Assembly (NCBI GenBank): GCA_965153355.1
Contig: OZ231128.1
Location: 21,142,001 to 21,206,000, forward strand
DNA length: 64,000 nt
Direction: 5' to 3'
Source: Flaccisagitta enflata
Lineage: Eukaryota; Chaetognatha; Sagittoidea; Aphragmophora
Positions 57,301 through 64,000 of this stretch are shown here, piece after piece. How positions within the stretch are numbered: position 1 is the stretch's first letter; each line of letters starts with the position of its first letter. The translations under genes and the position numbers were made by a program. The notes under the pieces are model-generated. The model made no database searches. It saw only the letters and a list, made by a program, of their open reading frames with translations, and was not told the DNA's origin.

Positions 57301-58404
57301 CACCGTCAAGTCTCTCTCCCTCATCGCCCATTCTCCCCTTCACATTCAATTGGATCAAATATTAGGTGCAAATGAAAACCGAGGTCACACCCGGGGAGGT
57401 GGGGGCGGAGGCGGGCCTTTGTGAACAAGTGTTTTAGACAGATGTGTTGACCGACCGACAAGTAAGTCAGAAGGGCGCCTCAAGTCGTGTTCGCGCGAGA
57501 TACAATGGGGGGGGGGGAGAAAACATCGCCTGAATGCTGTTTTGCCAATGTTTTCGTGATGTTACGACGCTCATTTCGGCAACCATCGATGTCGTCGATT
57601 TCCATCTGTCTTACTGTTTCGCGATTCATGAGCATTAGCAAGACGTGGTCATATTAAATGGTCAATTAGCTACGTTTATCCTTCTTTAAATTACTGGTAA
57701 ATCCTTCCCTTTCCCCTCCCGCGGTCCTTAAGTGTCGAAAATCTTCCAGTAACGAATGCAAATTATAAGGCTTTCATGTCATTTCCCTCATTATTACTTT
57801 AAGTACCCTAGATCACAGCCCCTGCCCATTCGCAATATATGCAAAGTATTCTTGCTCTCGATTTGGGGGCCGTGAACCCCCCCTCCCTAACCTTACCTTA
57901 GCCACGGGCATAAGTGGTGACTGCCGAAAGAGTTTGTCTTAGTTTACGTGAAACAACGTGATGGGCAATGTATCCAGACTCGTTAGGTTTGTTAAGTAAT
58001 TGTTTGTGCATATTCTTTTTTAGCCGGCGACGGTGTGGCTATATTGGCCGCGTTCCTACGCAAGAATCAGCGTCCTCTCAAGTTGGCCACTTTAATGTGT
58101 CTCGACGTGTTGGTCTCCAATTACGGCCGGAAAGACAACGGCGGCGTAACGGATGCTCAGTTCGACACCATCGTCGCCGAATTACCGGCACTCATCACCG
58201 AAGCCGATCTCCACGTGTCTCAGGTTCGAGAGAATTTCAATCCAGATGAGTTTCTTGATCTTGGGCTCTGTTGCTTACTTCTATGAAAAGCAGTAACGGC
58301 TAATACATTACGACAAAATGAGCGCCCTGTCGAATTTACTGGGAATGAAGAATGAAATAAATGGAGTCTTCTAACAATTATGTTGGCGGTTGAAAGAGTG
58401 AAAA

Positions 58405-58436
<32 letters not shown>

Positions 58437-61400
58437 CTGGAGTGAAGGAGGGCAAATGCATTAGGACGCTGATCTGTCTGTCAATAAGACTTGATTTTTC
58501 TTTCTTTCTCTTCTCACGCAGTTGACTTTATCGTTATTAACGACGATTTTGGCGGTGAATCGTGACTGCCTCTCAGCTCTCGTGACTCCGCCTGGAAGAG
58601 GTTCTCCGGGTCAAGCAGTTCTTCTCTCTCCCATCATGACTTTAGTTCGCTCGCCTTTGCTGCAAGGAGCCGCTCTCAATTCCCTTCTCGAGTTTCTCAA
58701 AGCTCTTGTCACCCTCAACCCACCTATTCATGGTTAGTTACAGGGTGATATGAATGTGTTTGTATGGGCGGAATGTGTGTCTTATGACGAATTTGCTTGC
58801 TTTAGTTGTGATGTGTGCAAAAATGGATACCATGATCTTATGATTAGTTATTATGGTATATGTGTATGTGTGCGTCTGCGTCTGCGTGTCTTTTAAGTTA
58901 AAAGTTTTGACATAACATCTGTCTCATAATTATCGTCACACACATATGTTTTCACCAATTTGGGGTTGATATCAACAGTGCGGATAAATGTTTTGCAGTT
59001 TTATATAGCATATTAGTATGATAGAGAGAATTCACCAGTTTTCGAATGTTCCTGAGGCCAGATTTTGCGTAAAACTGCGTTTGACCTTCATGGGGTACAG
59101 GTCATAGAATTTTCCCAATTTTTAGACAGTCAATCTTGTTTTGCTTGTATCTTTTAAACGGATGAAGCTATAAATGCTAGATTGGTCCCATTTTAAAGAT
59201 CTTTTCAAGATCTTTCTAACCGTTACCAATTTTCTGCAAATCTTTTGAAAAACAACTGAGTTATAAGCTAAAAAAAAGATGATAAAAAAGTGGATGAAAA
59301 TGTGTAAAATATTGTGAGGGGTTTTTCTCATTGATACCCTTTACTGCACCTGCATGGGCACAAATCTCTTTCTGCTTCTAGCGCACTTTGTAATAAGTAT
59401 TCATCTATCTTCAGTAAAAATTTCATGACTTTTGGACAAAATCTTGGACAGTTTTTCCTCTTCTCATGTTGTGACGATAATTATGAGACAGATGTTAGTA
59501 CAGACGGGACCCTAATAAGAGAGGAGGGACCCAAATTTTAGCGTCACCCCTTAAAGCTGATATGGTAAAGCAAATTTCTAACTTGCCGTGGCGGAATATA
59601 CTTAAGGTGGATACAATTAGCGCCACCGTGGCGATTTTCAAATTTCTACCTAGAACACCCCAAAATTGTAAAAATTGAAGAAAAAATTGTTTAACTTTTT
59701 TGGGGGCCCCAGAGGGTGATTTTGCAAAATCTAAGGGTGTTCTAGGTGGAAATTCAAAAATCGCCACGGTGGCGCCAATTGTATCCACCCAAGGTGTAAA
59801 CCGCCATGGCAAGTAAGAAGAATGCTTGAGCCATATAAGCTCTAGGGGGTGATGCTAAAACTTTGGGTCCCTACTCCGCTCTTGTTAGGGTCCCGTCTGT
59901 AGTGTATTTCTTAGCCCTAAAAAATTATACATGTAGATGTTTTGACCAAGTTTAAGTGTGCGCATTCTTTACGCCCCTACGACTAATATTTGACTTGAAA
60001 TTTACATGTCTTCCTTCCATTTTTGTTTCCAGGTTTAGGATTCAACGGTCTCATGGATATGTTGAAAGAACCAGTCTATTCCCCTACCCAGGGAATGCAA
60101 CCCCCTAACTCCACATTCGCCGTGCATAAGCAGGTGAGACTGGTTAGTGGCATAGTTGCAGAAAATGCCGGGATGTAGAGCGCAAGCTATGTTTGGTAAA
60201 AAAATCAAAAAACGTTTTTCGATTTTTTGAGTTTCGCTTAGGAATTAATTTTTTCCATTTTCGCTTGGGGTGTTTTGCGGAAGTTGAGGAGCGACTAGGC
60301 TCGCCCGAGGCTGGGGTTGAAATTGGTACAGGGTGAAAGAGGGCACTTTTTTACACCTTCTGGAAAAAAGCAGGGCACTGTCGGACCAATACTTTAGGCG
60401 CTATGAATTTTTTAATCTTTTTTTATTTTTTCACATTTTCCGCATTTTTCTCAAAGATGTTAATTTTTCATCGATCTCAATTTTGGGCCCTAAATAACAA
60501 CAAAAATGAGTTCAGCAGAGGGAGGGAGAGGGAGGGAAGGAGAGGGAAGGAGGGAGAGGGAAGGTGGGAGAAGGAGTAAGGGAGGGTGGGAGAGGAAGGG
60601 AGAGGAGGGGGAGGGGGAGGGGGGAGGGAGGGGGAGCGAGAGTAGGAGGGAGAGGGGAGGGGAGGAGGAAAACAGAAGGAAAGAGAGAGGGGAAGGAGGG
60701 AGAAAGAGAGAGAGGGAGGGGGAGGGAAAGGAAGAGAGAGAGGGAGAGAGAGGGAGGGAGGGGTAGGGGGAGAGAGAGAGGGAGGGATGGAGAGGGAGTG
60801 AGAGGGGGAGGGAGAGGGAGAGAGAGGGAGAGGGAGCGAGAGGGAGGGTGAGGGGGAGAGAAAGGGAGTAAGGGAGAGGGAGGGAGGGAGAGTGGGAGGG
60901 AGGGAAGGAGGGGGAGCGAAACAGAGAGAGGGAAAGGAAGAGGGAGAGAGAGAGGGGGAGGGAGAGCGAGAGGAAGAGGGGGAGGGGGAGGGAAAAGGAG
61001 GGAGAGGGAGATGGGGAGGGAGGGAGGGAGGGAGGGACAGAGGGAGCGAGAGGGGGAGGGTGAGGGGGAGGGAGAGTGAGAGGGAGAGTGAGAGGGGGAG
61101 GGAGAGTGAGAGGGGGAGGGAGAGCGAGAGGAGCAAGAGGGGGAGGGAGAGCAAGAGGGGGAGGGAGAGCAAGAGGGAAAGGGAGGGAGCAAGGGAGAGA
61201 GAGGGGGAGAGAAGGAGGGAGCATGGGAGGGAGACAGAGAGAGAGAGTGAGACACACAAAACAGCCCTTACAATTTTTTTCCGGACGGCGAGAGCCGCCT
61301 TTACTGGTACTTTGGCTTCTGGTTAATTCTTACAAAAAAATATTCAAGGTGATTGCGTGGCTCTTCCGGCATCCAGTCTACCTGGCCCTGTTTGATCTTG

Positions 61401-62580
61401 CTTATCTGCCCAGCCTTTTGTGTAAGTCAATCTGCCAATCTTTCTGCCTGTTTATCTCTCTGCCTGTGTATCTCTCTGCCTGTGTATCTCTCTGCCTGTG
61501 TATCTCTCTGCCTGTGTATCTCTCTGCCTGTGTATCTCTCTGCCTGTGTATCTCTCTGCCTGTGTATCTCTCTGCCTGTGTATCTCTCTGCCTGTGTATC
61601 TCTCTGCCTGTGTATCTCTCTGCCTGTGTATCTCTCTGCCTGTGTATCTCTCTGCCTGTGTATCTCTCTGCCTGTGTATCTCTCTGCCTGTGTATCTCTC
61701 TGCCTGTGTATCTCTCTGCCTGTGTATCTCTCTGCCTGTGTATCTCTCTGCCTGTGTATCTCTCTGCCTGTGTATCTCTCTGCCTGTCTATCTTTCTGCC
61801 TATTTCTTTCTGCCTCTTTTTGTCTGCCTTTCTGTCAGTCTATCTTTTGGCTTATTTTTCTGCTTGTGAGTAACAGGATGAGCCGAGATATATGGACTTG
61901 CCCTTAACTTTTCAGGTGCGCTGCTATTAAACGAATATAGTTACAATTCTTTGCCTTTTATTTCAGGCGTTTCAATCGTTGGCGAAGTGCGCGTCGACGT
62001 TAATATCTGCGGCAGACAAAAGCGCAACTTTGCCCTTCGTCGATCAACTGCTGGATGACATCAAAAATCCCCACACTTCCGACTCCGTCACCCTCTTCGC
62101 CCTCTTGACACTAGGTATGCAAAAACAAGGGCTGACAGTTAGGGGGGAAAAATATTTCAAACAAGGGTGACGCATTTTTAAGGGCGTCCACACATCCTTA
62201 CAACGTACTACAGTAGATGTTGTCTAGACTTAGATATAAAATAGGGAAGTCATGATAGATAAATAAATGTTAAAGACTGATCGTAAGGTTGCCACAAAAA
62301 GTTAGTTTATAGTAACGGTTAAATTAGCGATATTCTTGCAGTACACTGGGAAGCGGGGAAGCGAGGGTACTTGGTTCCAGTACACCTATTGAGCTTCCTG
62401 TCATAGTTTTCAAGAGACAACATTGAGTACCAAACATTCGAAAATCGCGTTAATGGATTGCACTCTTCTTTATTGCCGCAGGCGAGATTGGTAAAGATAT
62501 GGATTTAAGCGAGCACTCTCAAGTACATCCTATCGTCATTCACTCCTTTTCCAGCCAAAATGAGGAAATCAAAACGGCGG
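42848..62580 (+). CDS. CAND1: CAND1, cullin-associated NEDD8-dissociated protein 1, 16 exons, 3' end outside window
   Basis: CAND1 is a HEAT-repeat solenoid that wraps un-neddylated cullin-RBX1 and swaps substrate-receptor modules of SCF-type ubiquitin ligases. Exons: 42848-43036, 43626-43836, 44359-44551, 46088-46319, 46919-47090, 50054-50165, 50924-51040, 51402-51577, 54365-54612, 56488-56647, 57219-57365, 58024-58223, 58522-58732, 60033-60133, 61967-62114, 62482-62580. All phases agree, giving about 905 codons that match most of human CAND1 (1230 residues) with very high likeness. The first 60 residues differ from human at only a few sites. The acidic loop ([18 protein letters not shown]) is conserved. 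All introns are GT-AG except intron 10, which is GC-AG. The C-terminal third lies beyond the window. Confidence 0.96.
43133..43354. mobile_element. 222-bp TA-flanked MITE hairpin in CAND1 intron 1
   Basis: Almost its whole length folds back: arms of about 100 bp beginning CTATCTTGCTAATAAG, TA on both sides. Ends resemble the element at 47303-47886. Confidence 0.85.
43626..43836 (+). CDS. CAND1: CAND1 exon 2
   Basis: Encodes [40 protein letters not shown] and ICKKITG. Acceptor GGAACAG, donor GGTAGA, phase 1 out. Confidence 0.95.
43837..44358. other. CAND1 intron 2
   Basis: Imperfect GATGATGA-type purine repeats at 43850-43990, then a doubled TTCTTTTGATAAGAACCAT at 44102-44140 that resembles the arms of 34157-34867. 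Confidence 0.5.
44359..44551 (+). CDS. CAND1: CAND1 exon 3
   Basis: Encodes [20 protein letters not shown], then [20 protein letters not shown]. Phase 1 in, 2 out, donor GTATTA. Confidence 0.95.
44794..44871. repeat. 13-bp tandem repeat, 6 copies
   Basis: Six perfect units of AAACGGCGTTGTC in CAND1 intron 3. Confidence 0.95.
44880..46010. repeat. about 60-bp minisatellite in CAND1 intron 3
   Basis: Some eighteen imperfect units built from GCAATGCACCTCCTCTTCAT, CTTCATAATTTGCAATCCAT and TCATCATCGTAA; a (CACTTAATCTTTGTCTT)n run of five follows at 46005-46078. Confidence 0.85.
46088..46319 (+). CDS. CAND1: CAND1 exon 4
   Basis: Encodes [31 protein letters not shown] and [12 protein letters not shown]. 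Acceptor TCTCTAG, donor GTCGAC, phase 2 in and 0 out. Confidence 0.94.
46320..46918. other. CAND1 intron 4
   Basis: Short GGTTGATT/GGTTGGTT run at the start; otherwise plain AT-rich intron. Confidence 0.45.
46919..47090 (+). CDS. CAND1: CAND1 exon 5
   Basis: Encodes [38 protein letters not shown] and the start of the acidic loop. Donor GTAAAT, phase 1 out. Confidence 0.95.
47303..47886. mobile_element. TA-flanked MITE in CAND1 intron 5
   Basis: 584 bp, ends CTATCTTCGCCAAAAAAATC and its complement, TA on both sides. Inner part holds a second inverted pair around GCAATTTGCGCAAACCGCAT. Confidence 0.8.
47923..48356. mobile_element. TA-flanked MITE in CAND1 intron 5
   Basis: 434 bp, ends CAGACGAAAGTGAAATACAA and its complement, TA on both sides; arms include AACCCCCCAAAAACTGTAGC. 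Confidence 0.85.
48357..50053. other. CAND1 intron 5, right part
   Basis: A fragment of the dispersed repeat (GGGGACCGACCGACCGACCA) at 48690-48720, a two-copy repeat of ATCCCACCCTGATGG plus CGCCTCTTTATCCCACTCAA near 48937-49060, and a pyrimidine-rich stretch 49800-50050 up to exon 6. No gene seen. Confidence 0.5.
50054..50165 (+). CDS. CAND1: CAND1 exon 6
   Basis: Encodes the rest of the acidic loop, [20 protein letters not shown], then [17 protein letters not shown]. Phase 1 in, 2 out, donor GTTGCA (weak). Confidence 0.93.
50280..50820. repeat. 12-bp minisatellite grading into GT-rich repeat
   Basis: About 12 units of GAGTGTGTTTGT, then about 16 of GCGTGTGTTTGT (switch near 50427), then irregular (GT)n. 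As 12 is a multiple of 3, long Val/Phe/Cys ORFs result; these are artefacts. Confidence 0.95.
50924..51040 (+). CDS. CAND1: CAND1 exon 7
   Basis: Encodes [20 protein letters not shown] and [11 protein letters not shown]. Acceptor TTTGTCAG, donor GTACCT, phase 2 both ends. It has no internal ATG start. Confidence 0.93.
51402..51577 (+). CDS. CAND1: CAND1 exon 8
   Basis: Encodes [37 protein letters not shown] and [10 protein letters not shown]. Donor GTAAAA, phase 1 out. Confidence 0.94.
51640..52669. mobile_element. 1-kb non-autonomous hAT-type element in CAND1 intron 8
   Basis: Ends CAGGGAATGTAA and TTACATTCCCTG; GTCCGTCT duplicated on both sides (51632-51639, 52670-52677). Next to each end are runs of AAACCCGGGTTTT-type palindromes. 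No transposase ORF. Confidence 0.88.
52018..52194. mobile_element. pogo/Tigger-like MITE nested in the hAT element
   Basis: 177 bp, ends CAGTTAAACCCCGCTCTAAC and GAGCGGGGTTCAACTG, TA on both sides. Same family as 28935-29026. Confidence 0.85.
52743..52895. repeat. (CTTT)n microsatellite
   Basis: Starts with GTGTCTTCTTTCTTT units, then (TTTC)n; ends against a partial copy of the CAND1 exon 9 acceptor region. Confidence 0.9.
52893..52932 (+). pseudogene. partial copy of CAND1 exon 9 start
   Basis: CATTGATCCCCTATTAATAA then GCGCCCTTTCGCTCCAC resembles 54346-54381 (CATTGATCTCATGTTAATAG, GCGCCCTTTCCCCCCAC). Both follow a (TTTC)n tract, so the tract plus exon start was duplicated; only about 17 bp of exon remain. 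Confidence 0.6.
53173..53520. repeat. tandem duplication, about 165-bp units
   Basis: GTAATATTAATTCCTGGACT starts a unit at 53173, a second at 53340 and a third partial one near 53503; the first two are about 95% alike by eye. Confidence 0.8.
53527..53718 (-). repeat. copy of dispersed two-hairpin repeat, minus orientation
   Basis: TTTTTAGTCGCATGCTACGC at one end, GTCCGTCCGTCGGTCCGTCA inside, and GTGTATCCGGCCTTGTTTTC at the other end. Confidence 0.75.
53722..53990. repeat. alternating A-run and T-run low-complexity tract
   Basis: About 270 bp made almost only of T-runs and A-runs joined by TTGAAA or TTTCTTTTG; strongly self-complementary. Lys/Phe ORFs over it are artefacts. Confidence 0.9.
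54004..54150. repeat. 24-bp tandem repeat
   Basis: Six imperfect units of AAGGTATGCCACCATGAACT-TC, followed by a 15-19 bp repeat of GGTCAGACTGAGTAGCCG to 54225. Confidence 0.85.
54247..54345. repeat. (TTTC)n microsatellite
   Basis: Pyrimidine tract directly before CAND1 exon 9; it may serve as its polypyrimidine tract. Confidence 0.9.
54365..54612 (+). CDS. CAND1: CAND1 exon 9
   Basis: Encodes [34 protein letters not shown] and [19 protein letters not shown]. Acceptor GTTAATAG, donor GTAATT, phase 1 in and 0 out. Confidence 0.96.
54645..54860 (+). repeat. copy of dispersed two-hairpin repeat
   Basis: Lacks the first hairpin; has GGTTGGCAGGGGCGTACAAC, six GGACGGAC-type units and the end CTTTAGAGTTGTGTGTCCGC. 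Starts within 35 bp of exon 9. Confidence 0.7.
54936..55022 (+). repeat. 5' part of dispersed two-hairpin repeat
   Basis: ACAAGGCCGGATACACGGCC then GTGAGCAGGGGCAG; the 3' part is lost. Confidence 0.65.
55521..56438. mobile_element. TA-flanked element with GGGGTAAAATGGGTCA ends
   Basis: 918 bp in CAND1 intron 9. Ends GGGTGAAGTGGGGTAAAATG and the reverse of GGGTAGAGTGGGGTAAAATG, TA on both sides. The motif GGGGTAAARTGGGTCA occurs five more times inside in both directions. Confidence 0.75.
56488..56647 (+). CDS. CAND1: CAND1 exon 10 (followed by a GC-AG intron)
   Basis: Encodes [37 protein letters not shown] and MAQIIANA. Ends in phase 1 at CAG before GCAAGT, the consensus of GC-type donors; no GT donor keeps the frame with exon 11. 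Confidence 0.94.
57219..57365 (+). CDS. CAND1: CAND1 exon 11
   Basis: Encodes [40 protein letters not shown] and IQLDQIL. Acceptor CATCACAG, donor GTGCAA, phase 1 both ends. Confidence 0.95.
57366..58023. other. CAND1 intron 11
   Basis: Contains G-runs (57395-57420, 57508-57520) and remnants of the dispersed repeat (CCGACCGACAAG near 57451). No gene. Confidence 0.45.
58024..58223 (+). CDS. CAND1: CAND1 exon 12
   Basis: Encodes [20 protein letters not shown], then [17 protein letters not shown] and [14 protein letters not shown]. Acceptor TTTTTTAG, phase 0 out. Confidence 0.95.
58407..58432. repeat. (GACA)n microsatellite
   Basis: Six to seven perfect units. Confidence 0.9.
58522..58732 (+). 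CDS. CAND1: CAND1 exon 13
   Basis: Encodes [40 protein letters not shown] and [14 protein letters not shown]. The loop [11 protein letters not shown] is longer than in human. Acceptor CACGCAG, phase 1 out. Confidence 0.95.
58915..59495. mobile_element. TA-flanked MITE in CAND1 intron 13
   Basis: 581 bp, 24-bp near-perfect ends ACATCTGTCTCATAATTATC, TA on both sides. It stands 5 bp from the next MITE. Confidence 0.85.
59501..59899. mobile_element. TA-flanked MITE in CAND1 intron 13
   Basis: 399 bp, ends CAGACGGGACCCTAATAAGA and its near-complement, TA on both sides; inner arms include GGATACAATTAGCGCCACCG. Confidence 0.85.
60033..60133 (+). CDS. CAND1: CAND1 exon 14
   Basis: Encodes [16 protein letters not shown], then FAVHKQ, aligned with NNLGYMDLLRMLTGPVYS and THKQ of human CAND1. 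Acceptor TTTCCAG, donor GTGAGA, phase 1 in and 0 out. No ATG-started ORF covers it. Confidence 0.92.
60512..61260. repeat. 750-bp homopurine tract (GGGAGA-rich)
   Basis: Nearly all G and A on the plus strand, with only scattered T or C; units such as GGGAGGGAGAGGGAG and GAGAGGGGGAGG. Mirror-symmetric stretches could form triplex DNA. Long Ser/Pro/Leu and Gly/Arg/Glu ORFs on both strands are artefacts. Confidence 0.95.
61440..61795. repeat. 16-bp minisatellite, about 22 copies
   Basis: Nearly perfect GTGTATCTCTCTGCCT units, degenerating at both ends; in CAND1 intron 14. Confidence 0.95.
61967..62114 (+). CDS. CAND1: CAND1 exon 15
   Basis: Encodes [38 protein letters not shown] and LTLG. Acceptor TATTTCAG, donor GTATGC, phase 1 out. 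Confidence 0.94.
62482..62580 (+). CDS. CAND1: CAND1 exon 16 (last exon in window)
   Basis: Encodes [20 protein letters not shown] and SQNEEIKTA, like EVGHHIDLSGQLELKSVILE and SEEVKSAA in human. Donor GTAAGT, phase 1 out. The next exon is outside the window. Confidence 0.94.
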
Positions 62581-62606
62581 GTAAGTACACATGTTTGGAG
62601 GGGAAT

Positions 62607-62788
62607 AAGACTGGACACGCGGCTACCGAAGTCGCGTGCGGGTGGGCAGGAGTTGTGATAAAAAGGCTGACCATTGACCAAGCATTTGGGCAGAAAAAAA
62701 ACGTCAAAAACGCCGAAAAAAACTGTGTTACCGACGGACCGACAGACTGACATAGGGGTTATAAATTCGCGTGCACGCGACTAAAAAG
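62607..62788 (+). repeat. copy of dispersed two-hairpin repeat
   Basis: GTCGCGTGCGGGTGGGCAGG, then GACGGACCGACAGACTGACA, and the end CGCGTGCACGCGACTAAAAA. Starts 25 bp after CAND1 exon 16. Confidence 0.75.
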
Positions 62789-63223
62789 CGTTTGCAAGCG
62801 GTGACTTGTTGGTAATAGGGAGATGTAGACAGATCGGTGGGGAGGAGTTGGAAGCCTCTACCCAGTAAGTAATTACTTGGTAAAGTTGGGAGATGAAAAT
62901 TTTAGGAGATGATTGTGCATTGCCATTGGGAGAACTTGAAAGATGGAGCGCCGTTGATCCAAGCTTTATTGGAATACGTTTGCCTTGTTCGGGTAGGGGG
63001 GTGGTAAACGGTAGAGTAAATCCCTTTGCAGGCTTGATCTATTCCATCCTTTACCCCAGATTCTCTTTTTGCTCCTCAGTCTTGTGAACTTGTATGACTT
63101 TGAAAAAGTGGTCCTAACGCAGAAAATACATCGGGAGAAAGATGTTTTGAATTCTTTCGGCTGGTTCCACTGTTACGAGAGAACCATCTTTCGCTATTAT
63201 CGCTTTTAAAAATCTCCCACTGC

Positions 63224-63224
<1 letters not shown>
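62789..63224. other. CAND1 intron 16
   Basis: Plain intron; no exon 17 of CAND1 is found up to the end of the window. Confidence 0.45.

Positions 63225-63227
<3 letters not shown>

Positions 63228-63301
<74 letters not shown>
63228..63301. repeat. (GA)n microsatellite
   Basis: About 37 perfect GA units. Confidence 0.95.
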
Positions 63302-63304
<3 letters not shown>

Positions 63305-63930
63305 GCTTTTCTGAGTCTTAGTAGCAGAAGAGCAGCTTTACTTGCCGCCCATGACGCAAGATGGTGTAGCAATGGTAACTGACGAACCGGCTCGTTCAAG
63401 TCTAAAGTTTCTAGCATATAACGAATCTTTTTCAACTTTTTACAGAGAGAAGGTTAATATAAGGTGTGAACCCCCTGAAAACTGTAGCAGGTGCCTACAG
63501 AAAAACCTGAAAATAATATTTTACAGAAAAATTACCATTATTTTAAAGGTATTAAAAGAGCGATTTTCATTTGTTTTTTAAGTCAAGAGCTTTAAAGTTT
63601 TGAAATTAACTAAGAATTATAATCAGGATTTTTTAAGAGAATTTCATTGGAAATTTCATTTGCTCTGACTGGCGAAACTGCAAATTCTAAGCACATTTTT
63701 ATTAGTCTTATTGCTTTAATTTATTATTTAATAGTTTACACTTTAAGGGGGTTCAGTCTTATAATTCACATTCCAATTTTCAACGCAAGTCTGGCGGGTT
63801 TCTTTGATGCGCTGATATTATATATCTCATATCTGCTGTTGTCATTGAGCAGCTTCTGATTGTCATTTGGCAATTATTGATAGTCATTCTCCTCAAAGAT
63901 ATTGCCCTTGGGAGCACGGTTATCCCAAAA
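63302..63930. other. CAND1 intron 16, right part
   Basis: AT-rich; GTGTGAACCCCCTGAAAACTG near 63462 and TTAAGGGGGTTCAGTC near 63743 may be the worn ends of another inverted-repeat element. Confidence 0.4.
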
Positions 63931-64000
63931 ACAAGGCTGGATACACGGCTACCCAAGTCGCGTGCGGGTGGGCAGGGGTAGTGATAAAATGGCCGACCCT
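63931..64000 (+). repeat. dispersed two-hairpin repeat, cut by window end
   Basis: ACAAGGCTGGATACACGGCT, then GTCGCGTGCGGGTGGGCAGG. The first hairpin still pairs with G-U pairs. Confidence 0.7.

Noticed and set aside
60477-61326. Ser/Pro/Leu-rich and Gly/Arg/Glu-rich ORFs of 250 codons on both strands
   Set aside because: Products of the homopurine tract inside CAND1 intron 14; no domain or splice support.
61353-61907. Repetitive Leu/Cys/Ser ORFs
   Set aside because: The 16-bp minisatellite read in all three frames; 48-bp super-period explains the open frames.

Overview
This is a window of a repeat-rich invertebrate (metazoan) nuclear genome. Genes have many short exons with GT-AG introns. 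The two anchor genes are conserved animal genes: NPC1 (sterol transporter, minus strand) and CAND1 (cullin/SCF regulator, plus strand). Introns and intergenic DNA are full of (GA)n, (GAAA)n and longer minisatellites, small inverted-repeat transposons and LTR retrotransposons. CAND1 is so well conserved that a slowly evolving bilaterian such as a crustacean or other marine invertebrate is plausible, but I cannot name the species. I saw no rRNA, tRNA, CRISPR or bacterial gene.

Layout. 36-201 (+): last coding exon of a SOUL/heme-binding (HEBP-type) gene that begins left of the window. 535-32188 (-): fifteen exons of NPC1, from the start codon and signal peptide through the sterol-sensing domain into the cysteine-rich luminal domain; the last third (about 365 residues by comparison with human) lies left of the window, so NPC1 and the HEBP-type gene are interleaved on opposite strands. 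Two large NPC1 introns are inflated by recent LTR elements. Intron 14 holds a 6.3-kb gag-only element (837-7107) inserted in a (GA)n tract. Intron 5 holds a 10.5-kb BEL/Pao element (16459-26922) antisense to NPC1. 32240-42847: intergenic DNA between the divergent NPC1 and CAND1 genes, with a possible small unknown gene (exons at 36749, 37362 and 39686, +), a CCAAT-box cluster and several MITEs. 42848-62580 (+): sixteen exons of CAND1 in perfect phase, about 905 codons; the gene continues beyond the window.

The most interesting system is the BEL/Pao element. Gag, Pol and a third long ORF lie in one uninterrupted reading frame, separated only by two UGA codons that sit in an identical 10-nt context (TCAGCGTGAC). 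The second stop is UGA-CUA, a well-known leaky context. This suggests a three-part polyprotein made by double stop-codon readthrough, ending in an unrecognised protein with a hydrophobic head, a charged coiled coil and an RG-rich nucleic-acid-binding-like tail.

A second notable system is a dispersed repeat of about 140-200 bp found more than ten times in either orientation. Its two end hairpins keep pairing through compensatory base changes. At least a dozen TA-flanked MITEs, two hAT-type and one or two Mutator-like MITEs could be delimited with target-site duplications, several nested in each other. Exon boundaries were set from splice signals, reading phase and alignment in memory to known family members; none was checked by database search.
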